A stretch of 21,567 nucleotides of DNA. Source: Candidatus Omnitrophota bacterium. Its GTDB lineage: Bacteria; Omnitrophota; Gorgyraeia; Zapsychrales; Fredricksoniimonadaceae. Shown piece after piece: positions 8,430-14,968 of the stretch (within the stretch, counting starts at the first letter, position 1; each line of letters starts with the position of its first letter). The stretch spans positions 1-21,567 of the forward strand of contig JAGNTT010000018.1 in assembly GCA_017987425.1 (NCBI GenBank). Reading direction: 5' to 3'. The notes beneath the pieces were generated by a model. The model was not told the DNA's origin. It worked only from the letters and a program-made list of their open reading frames with translations, and ran no database searches. A program made the translations under genes and the position numbers.

Positions 8430-8443
8430 CGATTGGAAATAAA

Positions 8444-9745
8444 ATGAAACTCGCGATCCATGGTGGAAAACCCGTTCGTAGAAAAATATTTCCCGGAAAC
8501 CGCACGGTCGGAATAGACGAGATCAAGGCAGTCGGAAAAGTTCTGAAATCCGGTGTGCTTTCTAAGTACCTCGGTTGCTGGCATGAAAATTTTTTCGGCG
8601 GTGAACAGGTCCAGTCCCTGGAACGCGAATGGGCGAAATATTTTAAGATCAAACACGCGGTCGCAGTTAACTCTGCAACCAGCGGGCTTATGGCAGCAGT
8701 CGGTGCAGCGGGAATCGGCCCCGGAGATGAGGTCATTACATCCCCGTACACAATGTCGGCGACGCCTGCTTCGGTTCTTGTCTATGGAGGGATCCCGGTC
8801 TTTGCGGATATCGAGGAGGATTATTTCTGTCTGGATGTGAAATCTGTTGAAAAGAAAATCTCCAAACGCACCAAGGCTATCATGGTCGTTGATATTTTCG
8901 GACAGCCGTATGATGCCGCAGGGATCAATGCTCTCGCTAAGAAACACGGTCTATGTGTCATCGAGGATTGCGCCCAGGCGCCGGGTGCCACCTATAAGGG
9001 GAAATATGCCGGGACCATATCGGATATGGGTGTTTTCTCGCTGAATTATCATAAGCATATTCACTGCGGCGAAGGCGGAATAATTGTGACGGATAATGAC
9101 AGGCTGGCCCAGCGTCTGCAGCTGATCCGCAATCACGCTGAGACTGTCGTTGAAGATATGGGTGTGACAGATCTGAATAACATGCTCGGATTTAATTATC
9201 GCATGACCGAATTGCAAGCGGCGGTTGCGCGGTCCCAGCTCAAAAAGCTCAATGGATTGTTAAACAAACGGCTCGCTAACGTTGCTTATCTTGAGCGTAA
9301 ACTTAAAAAGATTCCAGCCATCGGCATTCCAAAGGTTCGCAAAGGTTGCCGTCACGCATTTTATGTCTATCCCATGACTTTTGATGCATCTGTTGCCGGT
9401 GTAAGTCGCGAGGTGTTCCTCAATGCGGTCAAGGCAGAGCTTTGCGGGTTTGAATTGCGCGAGAACGAAGGCGGAGCGATCGGGATCGGTTATGTGAAAC
9501 CGCTTTATTACCAGCCTTTGTATCAAAAGAAGATCCTTTACGGCGGTACATCCTATCCTTTTGACCTGGCGAGCAAGGAAGCGTTAGCCAGTTATAAACG
9601 CGGATCTGCGCCGGTGTGTGAACGAAAGCATTTTCAGGAATTATTCACACATGAATTTGTTCATCCTTATTTAACGAAAAATGATCTGGATGATGTGGCG
9701 CAAGCATTCTATAAAGTCTGGCAGAATAGAGATACATTAAAGTAA
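8444..9745 (+). CDS. DegT/DnrJ/EryC1/StrS aminotransferase
   Basis: A 433-residue PLP-dependent sugar aminotransferase that would convert a ketosugar to an amino sugar. Lys204 in NYHKHIHCGEGG is the predicted Schiff-base lysine, and Asp175 in VIEDCAQ the residue that contacts the pyridine nitrogen. SATSGL (78-82) fits the phosphate-binding region. I chose the ATG at 8444, preceded by GGA seven bases upstream, over the in-frame TTG at 8426. It is longer than a typical PseC or WbpE, with extra sequence around SKYLGCWHENFFGG (40-53) and in the last third. The dehydrogenase upstream and acetyltransferase downstream complete an oxidise-aminate-acetylate series. The substrate is inferred only. Confidence 0.88.
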   Translation: MKLAIHGGKPVRRKIFPGNRTVGIDEIKAVGKVLKSGVLSKYLGCWHENFFGGEQVQSLEREWAKYFKIKHAVAVNSATSGLMAAVGAAGIGPGDEVITSPYTMSATPASVLVYGGIPVFADIEEDYFCLDVKSVEKKISKRTKAIMVVDIFGQPYDAAGINALAKKHGLCVIEDCAQAPGATYKGKYAGTISDMGVFSLNYHKHIHCGEGGIIVTDNDRLAQRLQLIRNHAETVVEDMGVTDLNNMLGFNYRMTELQAAVARSQLKKLNGLLNKRLANVAYLERKLKKIPAIGIPKVRKGCRHAFYVYPMTFDASVAGVSREVFLNAVKAELCGFELRENEGGAIGIGYVKPLYYQPLYQKKILYGGTSYPFDLASKEALASYKRGSAPVCERKHFQELFTHEFVHPYLTKNDLDDVAQAFYKVWQNRDTLK

Positions 9746-9760
9746 TTCTTAAGGAGAAAC

Positions 9761-10315
9761 GTGGTGGGTAGACAAAAAATCAATTTTATCGACGGAGAAA
9801 AGATCTTTTTGAGGCAGTATGAGGCTAAGGACATCGATATTTGGTACAACTGGTTCAATGATGCTGAAGTTGTCCGGCTTATGGACCAGCGCCGATGGCC
9901 GAATACTAAAGAGAAGCAGAAACGATATCTGGAGGTAATGACATCCAGCCGGACGGACATGCAGTTGGCGGTCATTCTTAGGTCCAATAATCGGCTGGTC
10001 GGCACCGTCGGTCTGCATAGTATCGATGCGGTCAACCGCAACGCCGATATTTCAATTATCATCGGTGATAAAAAATATTGGGGTAAGGGTTTAGCCAAAG
10101 AAGCTGTTGGTCTTTTGATAGGGCATGCTTTTGCGATGCTTAATCTGCATAAGCTCACCGCGGGTTTTATCAGCGGCAATGCGGCCAGCCAGAAATTATT
10201 TGAATCATTCGGATTCAAGAAAGAGGCCTTACTGCGTGAGCAGGTTTATCTAAACGGGAATTATCATGACATCATCCGGATGGGATTGCTGAAGAAAGAT
10301 TATGCGATATTGTAA
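9761..10315 (+). CDS. GNAT N-acetyltransferase (RimJ/RimL or PseH type)
   Basis: A 184-residue GNAT enzyme starting with GTG behind an AAGGAGA Shine-Dalgarno at 9750-9756. IFLRQYEAKDIDIWYNWFND opens the fold, YWGKGLAKEAVGLL is the acetyl-CoA loop near residue 107, and ISGNAASQKLFESFGF closes it. It resembles the GNAT gene of the first module in layout but is clearly divergent. Directly after the aminotransferase, it would be expected to acetylate the new amino group, giving the N-acetyl that the next gene (pseA2, overlapped by 14 bases) could amidinate. That order of steps is inference from gene order. Confidence 0.83.
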   Translation: MVGRQKINFIDGEKIFLRQYEAKDIDIWYNWFNDAEVVRLMDQRRWPNTKEKQKRYLEVMTSSRTDMQLAVILRSNNRLVGTVGLHSIDAVNRNADISIIIGDKKYWGKGLAKEAVGLLIGHAFAMLNLHKLTAGFISGNAASQKLFESFGFKKEALLREQVYLNGNYHDIIRMGLLKKDYAIL

Positions 10316-11453
10316 ACGTTGCGTACAGCCGGACACGCGTCCGGGGATCGTTTTTGATGATGAAGGCATCTGCCCGCCCTGCCGTTTTACCCAACAGGCG
10401 CCGGCGATCGACTGGGAAGGACGACAAAAGGAAATGCAGGAGGTCATTGCCTGGGGACGAGCCCACAGCAATGCCGGATACGACTGTATCGTGACCGCCA
10501 GCGGTGGCAAAGACAGCACGCGTCAGGCGCTGTTTGTCCGGGATGTTATGGGTTTAAAACCGTTGCTGGTCTGTTGCAGTTATCCTCCTGAAGAGTTGAC
10601 CGAGCGAGGGGCTTTTAACATAGGGAATCTGATCTCGCTAGGGTTTGATTGTGTCACGATCAGTCCCGATCCGGTCATTTGGAAGGAACTGATGCGTCAG
10701 GGATTTTTTAAATACGGCAATTTTTTTAAATCCACCGAAATGGCTTTGTATGCGACTGGCCCTCGGGCGGCTATAGCCTATCAGATCCCGCTGGTTTTCT
10801 ATGGTGAGAATCCGGCCATCACTTTAGGTGAGATGAAAAAAGGTTTTACTGTCAACGCCGATGGTAATACTATGAAATATTCGAGCAATACCCTGGATGG
10901 CGGAAATCCTTCAGGGCTTCTTGCTCCGGAAATGACCAGGCAGGATACGATCTGGTATTTTTATCCGGAAGATGACGAAATCCAGTGGGCCCGGATGCGT
11001 ATCGTTTATCTCGGACATTTTATGAAGGATTTCAACCAGTTCAAGAATGCCGAAGTGGCCATAGCGCATGGTTTGAAGATCCGCGATGAAGGACCCGAGG
11101 AGACAGGCAATATATATGGATACCACGCCCTGGATGATGATTTCGTTGTGGTCAACCAGATGATCAAATATTTGAAATTCGGGTTCGGCCGAGCAACAGA
11201 AGAGGTATTAGAGGCCATCCGCTGGGGGGTCATGTCCCGGGAAGAAGCGTTTGAAGTCATTTTGAAATATGACGGTGTTTGTCATCCAAAGTATATTGAA
11301 AAATTTTGCCGTTTTGCAAATATTACAGTTGAGGAATTCTGGAAAGTCGTTGAATCTTACCGGAACAAAAACATTGTCGAGAAAGACACTGATGGAAGAT
11401 ATTACGTTAAAGGGTTAAAAGAAATGGTTCACTCGCTGAAAGTAAAGGCATGA
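10302..11453 (+). CDS. N-acetyl sugar amidotransferase (PseA/WbpG family), copy 2
   Basis: A 383-residue PseA/WbpG-type enzyme. It has the N-terminal Cys cluster (Cys4, Cys7, Cys24, Cys27) and a canonical PP-loop SGGKDS at 67-72. The second Cys motif of copy 1 (CWHC) is missing: the corresponding region reads EMALYATGPRAAIAYQIPL. The C-terminal segment KFGFGRATEEVLEAIRWG aligns with the other copies. It overlaps the GNAT gene by 14 bases and hisH2 by 4, so it probably uses ammonia from HisH2. The differing middle region suggests another sugar substrate than copy 1; this is inference. Confidence 0.87.
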   Translation: MRYCKRCVQPDTRPGIVFDDEGICPPCRFTQQAPAIDWEGRQKEMQEVIAWGRAHSNAGYDCIVTASGGKDSTRQALFVRDVMGLKPLLVCCSYPPEELTERGAFNIGNLISLGFDCVTISPDPVIWKELMRQGFFKYGNFFKSTEMALYATGPRAAIAYQIPLVFYGENPAITLGEMKKGFTVNADGNTMKYSSNTLDGGNPSGLLAPEMTRQDTIWYFYPEDDEIQWARMRIVYLGHFMKDFNQFKNAEVAIAHGLKIRDEGPEETGNIYGYHALDDDFVVVNQMIKYLKFGFGRATEEVLEAIRWGVMSREEAFEVILKYDGVCHPKYIEKFCRFANITVEEFWKVVESYRNKNIVEKDTDGRYYVKGLKEMVHSLKVKA

Positions 11454-12088
11454 GCGAAACAAAGAAAATTTTGATTATTGATTACGGAGTCGGCAATCAT
11501 CAGTCAGTGGCCAATGCGCTTGAGGTGCTTGGGTATGATTTCGAGCTTTCCGGCGATCTCGGTGCCATCCGCGATGCTCAGGCTTATGTTTTACCTGGAG
11601 TCGGTGCTATGGCAGAAGCCATGAAAAATTTAAATGAGCGCGGCATCATTGGACCATTGACCCATGAAGTCCTCCATAATAAGAAACCGATCCTGGGGAT
11701 TTGTTTAGGGATGCAGATGATGGCGGAATCATCCGACGAAGGAGGGCTTCACAAATGTTTGGGTTGGATCGAAGGCCGGGTCGTAAAATTGACACCCGGA
11801 AATAATTTCCGTGTCCCTCATGTAGGGTGGAACACAGTACATATTCACGCGCGTGACCCGTTATTCACCAAAGTGGTTGAAGGCGCCAACTTTTATTTTG
11901 ATCATAGTTATCAGCTGGAATGCGATGACCGTTATGTCATCGGTAGTTGTAGCTACGGCGGCCAGGTGACGGCCGCGGTGAGAAAAAATAATATTTTCGG
12001 TGTGCAATTCCATCCCGAAAAAAGCCAGAACAATGGCCTTAGGATATTTCGTGCTTTTTTAAATATTTTGGATAAATTTATCTTTTGA
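11450..12088 (+). CDS. HisH-type glutamine amidotransferase, set 2
   Basis: A 212-residue HisH-family glutaminase with an intact triad: Cys85 in GICLGMQ, His188 and Glu190 in QFHPEKSQ. LIIDYGVGNHQSV and LPGVGAM are conserved. It starts on the ATGA junction with pseA2. Unlike set 1, its hisF partner does not follow directly: about 0.7 kb of AT-rich sequence with an extra small gene lies between. It should supply ammonia to HisF2 and then to PseA2, PseA3 or both. It is similar to but clearly diverged from the first HisH, so the two sets are not a recent tandem duplication. Confidence 0.9.
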   Translation: MSETKKILIIDYGVGNHQSVANALEVLGYDFELSGDLGAIRDAQAYVLPGVGAMAEAMKNLNERGIIGPLTHEVLHNKKPILGICLGMQMMAESSDEGGLHKCLGWIEGRVVKLTPGNNFRVPHVGWNTVHIHARDPLFTKVVEGANFYFDHSYQLECDDRYVIGSCSYGGQVTAAVRKNNIFGVQFHPEKSQNNGLRIFRAFLNILDKFIF

Positions 12089-12234
12089 AGGATTTTGGGG
12101 GGCAAATTTAAGCAGTTAATAGATAAAAATGTTTTTATTTTAGTGAGAGGAGGTGATCTGCCCAGTAAAATCAATTAATATGTGTGTGATGTGCTTTGTA
12201 ATGATATCAATCAATCCACTTCGGGAGAACTTAT
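12089..12234 (+). promoter_or_regulatory. AT-rich leader of the inserted small gene
   Basis: This gap follows the hisH2 stop and precedes the small exported-protein gene. It contains ATAAAAA/TTTTTAT arms (12123-12129 and 12132-12138), which could be an operator-like palindrome but have too short a centre for an RNA hairpin. It also contains AGGAGGTGATC at 12148-12158, an exact match to the extended Shine-Dalgarno, without a start codon at usable distance. I could not identify a convincing -35/-10 pair. Independent transcription of the downstream gene is plausible but not shown. Confidence 0.35.
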
Positions 12235-12672
12235 ATGAAAAGAATCCTCTTCTTGATTATTCCAATTCTTGTTGTTTGAGTTGTTCCTAATGTTTACAGC
12301 GAAGGATTTATTAGTGTATCAGATGCCCCCTCTGCACCGACGGCGTCAACGCTCTATAAGGATAATATAATCAGAGCTTGGGTTCATTTTAACGGGACAA
12401 GTTGTTCTGGTGGCGCGGGGAGTAATGAGTGCACTATAGGTGCTGATTTTAATGTTGAGAAGGTTATACGGATCAGCACAGGCTATTACGAAGTTTATTT
12501 TGAGACTGACTTTTCTTCTGCCAATTATGTGGTTACTGGTACGGCTCGTGCAGCTTATCTCGAACTTGGCGATCAATATACCAATAAAGTTTCATTTGTT
12601 ACTAATTATTACAGTAACGGGAGTCGCAACGATTCTGTGCAGGTGAATATAATGGCAATTGGACCACAATAA
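12235..12672 (+). pseudogene. Small exported phage-tail-like protein gene with an in-frame TGA
   Basis: From the ATG at 12235 (Shine-Dalgarno GGGAG at 12223-12227, 7 bases spacing) 145 codons run to a TAA at 12670, with one interruption: TGA at codon 15 (12277-12279). The N-terminus MKRILFLIIPILVV, the TGA, then VVPNVYSEG looks like a signal peptide with cleavage after VYS. The mature part has RAWVHFNGTSC near residue 47, GYYEVYFETDFSSANYVVTG and a Ser/Thr/Asn-rich end. From memory this AWV-F-NG pattern matches the short beta-rich domain at the ends of phage tail fibres and in small secreted bacterial proteins. Cys57 and Cys66 could form a disulfide after export. No in-frame ATG, GTG or TTG lies just after the TGA. 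It is most simply a recent pseudogene or a sequence error; everything else about it (start site, single frame, terminator) looks intact. It is unrelated to the sugar genes around it. Confidence 0.7.
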
Positions 12673-12705
12673 TTAATATTATTGGAAATATTGTAAATAG
12701 AAAAT

Positions 12706-12748
12706 AAACAGGTGCTGGGTTTGTTTAATTCAAGCCCAGCGCTTGTTT
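12706..12748 (+). terminator. Strong rho-independent terminator after the small inserted gene
   Basis: The core stem pairs 12712-12723 with 12731-12742 (12 pairs, two of them G-U) around a 7-base TTTAATT loop. The pairing continues outward between 12706-12711 (A-rich) and 12743-12748 (TTGTTT), the A-tract/U-tract form seen in intrinsic terminators that can work on both strands. It lies 33 bases after the small gene's stop. It should reduce read-through from the upstream operon into hisF2. Confidence 0.78.
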
Positions 12749-12800
12749 CAAATAATGATTATATGAGTTTTTTCTTAAAAATATTTGATGAAAGTCCGCT

Positions 12801-13676
12801 ATGTTAAAGAAACGATTTACAGCATGTGTCATCGTCAAAGACGGCCGGGTCGTTCAGAGCATCGGTTTTAAACGGTTCCTACCGGTCGGCAGTTTAGAAG
12901 TGACGGTTGAATTTCTCAATCAGTGGGGCATCGATGAGATCGTGATCCTGGATATGGACGCCACAGCGCAGGGGCGCCGGCCGGATTGTGAACATATTGC
13001 CCGTATTTCCAAAAAGAATTTTGCGCCCTTGGCCGTTGGCGGAGGGATCCGCACGATTGAGGACATGCGTCAACTGGTTCATTCGGGTTCTGATAAAATT
13101 GTGATCAACACTATTTCGCTTGAACGCCCTCAGATTATCACCCAAGCGGCTGATGTTTTTGGTGCGCAATGTATCGTTGTGTCCATTGATGTCCGTAAGA
13201 ATGCCGATGGCGAGTTCGAAGTCTATAAAGATTCCGCGAAAGTCGCGACTGGTCGTGATCCGGTTGAATGGGCCAAGGAAGTTGAACGGCTCGGGGCTGG
13301 CGAGATATTTTTAAATGCCGTTGATCGTGACGGGTCCAAGCAGGGTTATGATCTTAATCTTATTCAAAAGATCGCATCCGCCGTACATATTCCGGTCATT
13401 GCCTGCGGCGGTGCTGGCTCGGCGAAGCATGTCTTAGAAGCAGCTACGCAAACCGCGGCGTCCGCTTTAGCCGTCGGAAACTTTCTTAATTTTACGGAAC
13501 AAAGTCCCATGCTGATCAAAGCTTATCTGGCTCAGCATGGCGTTGATGTGCGCATGGATACGTACGCGAATTTTAAAGATCACGAGCTTGATGAAGAATT
13601 TGGGCGTCTGACCAAGAAATCCGATGATGTGTTGGATAAATTGCGGTTTGTTTATCATCCTGAAGAGGTTATTTAA
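12801..13676 (+). CDS. HisF-type barrel protein, acetamidino set 2, with C-terminal extension
   Basis: A 291-residue HisF-family barrel. Residue 11, the cyclase aspartate in true HisF, is Ile here (RFTACVIVKDG), while Asp130 is present (VVSID). VGGGIRTIEDM, IFLNAVDRDGSKQGYD and CGGAGS mark the phosphate-binding end. The barrel ends near residue 252 and about 40 charged residues follow (VDVRMDTYANFKDHELDEEF...), which HisF1 lacks. It is preceded by a terminator and AT-rich sequence, with only a weak GAAAG before the ATG, so its transcription may differ from that of hisH2. Its TAA shares one base with the ATG of pseA3. The likely role is to pass ammonia from HisH2 to PseA3 and/or PseA2. Confidence 0.86.
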   Translation: MLKKRFTACVIVKDGRVVQSIGFKRFLPVGSLEVTVEFLNQWGIDEIVILDMDATAQGRRPDCEHIARISKKNFAPLAVGGGIRTIEDMRQLVHSGSDKIVINTISLERPQIITQAADVFGAQCIVVSIDVRKNADGEFEVYKDSAKVATGRDPVEWAKEVERLGAGEIFLNAVDRDGSKQGYDLNLIQKIASAVHIPVIACGGAGSAKHVLEAATQTAASALAVGNFLNFTEQSPMLIKAYLAQHGVDVRMDTYANFKDHELDEEFGRLTKKSDDVLDKLRFVYHPEEVI

Positions 13677-14935
13677 TGCAGTATTGCACGCGTTGTTTAT
13701 ATCCGGCGAATCATCCGTTAGGAATCACCTTTGATGAAGAAGGTGTCTGCAGCGGATGCCGAGTGCATGAAGAAAAAGATGTGCTTGATTGGCAGCAGAG
13801 ATCCGGGAAACTGGCCAAGATCTTTGATGCCTTTCGTTCCCGCTCAGGGCGAAATTATGATTGCATCATTCCTGTATCCGGGGCACGTGATTCCTATTTT
13901 ATTGTGCACACGGTGCGTCATGTTTATAAGATGCGGCCGCTGTTGGTCACGTACAACAAACATTACAATACTCAGCTGGGTATTCGGAATCTGGCATATT
14001 TACGATCGCTCATCGGCGCGGACATTCTGACATCAACGATCGCGCCGCAGACCGTCAAAAAGATCACCAAGATAACCCTTAAGAAATTGGCCAGCATGTA
14101 TTGGCACTGTATCGTCGGACAGGCTGTGTTCCCGGTGCAGACCGCGGTGCGTTTCAAGATCCCCTTGATCGTTTGGGGTGTTCATCAGGGCTGCGACCAG
14201 GTGGGGATGTATTCCCATCAAGATGAGGTTGAGATGACGCGGCGCTACCGCAAAGATCATGATTTTATGGGCATGGAAGCGGAAGACCTGATCCAGGGGG
14301 ATGATATTGATGAGCGCGATGTCAAACCGTTCTGTTTTCCGCACGACAAGGAACTGGAAAGTATCGGTGTGCGCGGGATCTTTTTAAGCAATTACATCCG
14401 CTGGGACAGCAAAAAGCAGCATGAGGACATGCTTAAACTTTATAAATATGAGACTGCTTATCAGCACCGCACGTTCGACACTTATAATGACGTGGATTGT
14501 TTCCATTATTCCGACCTGCATGATCACATTAAATTTTGCAAGTGGGGCTACGGCAAGGCGACCGATCATGCCTGCCGCGAGCTGCGTTTAAAGCGTCTGA
14601 CCCGTGAGGAAGGGATCGCTCTGGTGGAACGATTCCAGAACAAACTTCCTGATCCGGGATCGTTGAATTTATTTTTGAGCTGGCTCGGCACGAGCCGCGA
14701 TGAACTTTTCGGCCATATCGATGCGCGCCGCGATCCGCGGATATGGAAGAAAGCGGCAGACGGTCAATGGCAGCTGCTGGATTCTGTCATTAACCATGGC
14801 AGTGATGCAGGGATCGAGAAGGTCCGCTTGATAAAGAAAGAAGATTGCGAATTTACCATAACCCCGTCCAAAGCGCCGCAGATACGTGATGATCAGTATG
14901 TTCTCGTGGGTCGCGGCTGGGCGGATCAAGTATAA
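13676..14935 (+). CDS. N-acetyl sugar amidotransferase-like protein (PseA/WbpG family), copy 3, altered PP-loop
   Basis: A 419-residue member of the PseA/WbpG family, the longest of the three copies. The N-terminal Cys cluster is kept (Cys4, Cys7, Cys25, Cys28), but the PP-loop at 68-73 reads SGARDS instead of SGGKDS: Gly to Ala at 70 and Lys to Arg at 71. The second Cys pair is also incomplete, with YWHC at 142-145 where copy 1 has CWHC. KWGYGKATDHACRELRLKRL aligns with the C-terminal part of the other copies, and about 60 additional residues follow it and the next helices. It overlaps hisF2 by one base. It may be an active enzyme with a different substrate or a non-catalytic partner of PseA2; the sequence alone does not decide. 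Confidence 0.83.
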   Translation: MQYCTRCLYPANHPLGITFDEEGVCSGCRVHEEKDVLDWQQRSGKLAKIFDAFRSRSGRNYDCIIPVSGARDSYFIVHTVRHVYKMRPLLVTYNKHYNTQLGIRNLAYLRSLIGADILTSTIAPQTVKKITKITLKKLASMYWHCIVGQAVFPVQTAVRFKIPLIVWGVHQGCDQVGMYSHQDEVEMTRRYRKDHDFMGMEAEDLIQGDDIDERDVKPFCFPHDKELESIGVRGIFLSNYIRWDSKKQHEDMLKLYKYETAYQHRTFDTYNDVDCFHYSDLHDHIKFCKWGYGKATDHACRELRLKRLTREEGIALVERFQNKLPDPGSLNLFLSWLGTSRDELFGHIDARRDPRIWKKAADGQWQLLDSVINHGSDAGIEKVRLIKKEDCEFTITPSKAPQIRDDQYVLVGRGWADQV

Positions 14936-14968
14936 TTATTTTTAAAACCAACAACAGGAGAGAAGAAC

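Noticed and set aside
8426..8443. TTG start for the DegT aminotransferase
   Set aside because: The in-frame ATG at 8444 has a better-placed GGA and begins with the usual family N-terminus.
12277..12279. TGA read as Trp/Gly by an alternative code, or as selenocysteine
   Set aside because: Other genes here end in TGA in normal positions, which argues against reassignment; a selenocysteine in a signal peptide is implausible and no hairpin follows the codon.
12180..12290. A 36-codon frame starting near the extended Shine-Dalgarno
   Set aside because: Spacing of 21 bases is too long, the peptide has no recognisable features, and it overlaps the signal-peptide region of the better-supported frame.
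12346..12646. Short open frames on both strands inside the insert (12346-12576 minus, 12440-12646 plus)
   Set aside because: Both are out of register with the frame that has the signal peptide, Shine-Dalgarno and terminator; they look like its shadows.
12089..12800. Insertion sequence or prophage fragment
   Set aside because: No transposase, integrase, terminal inverted repeats or target duplication could be seen; only one phage-tail-like domain is present.
3265..13676. Histidine biosynthesis operon, suggested by two hisH and two hisF homologues
   Set aside because: No other histidine genes are present, both HisF proteins lack Asp11, and each set adjoins PseA/WbpG genes.
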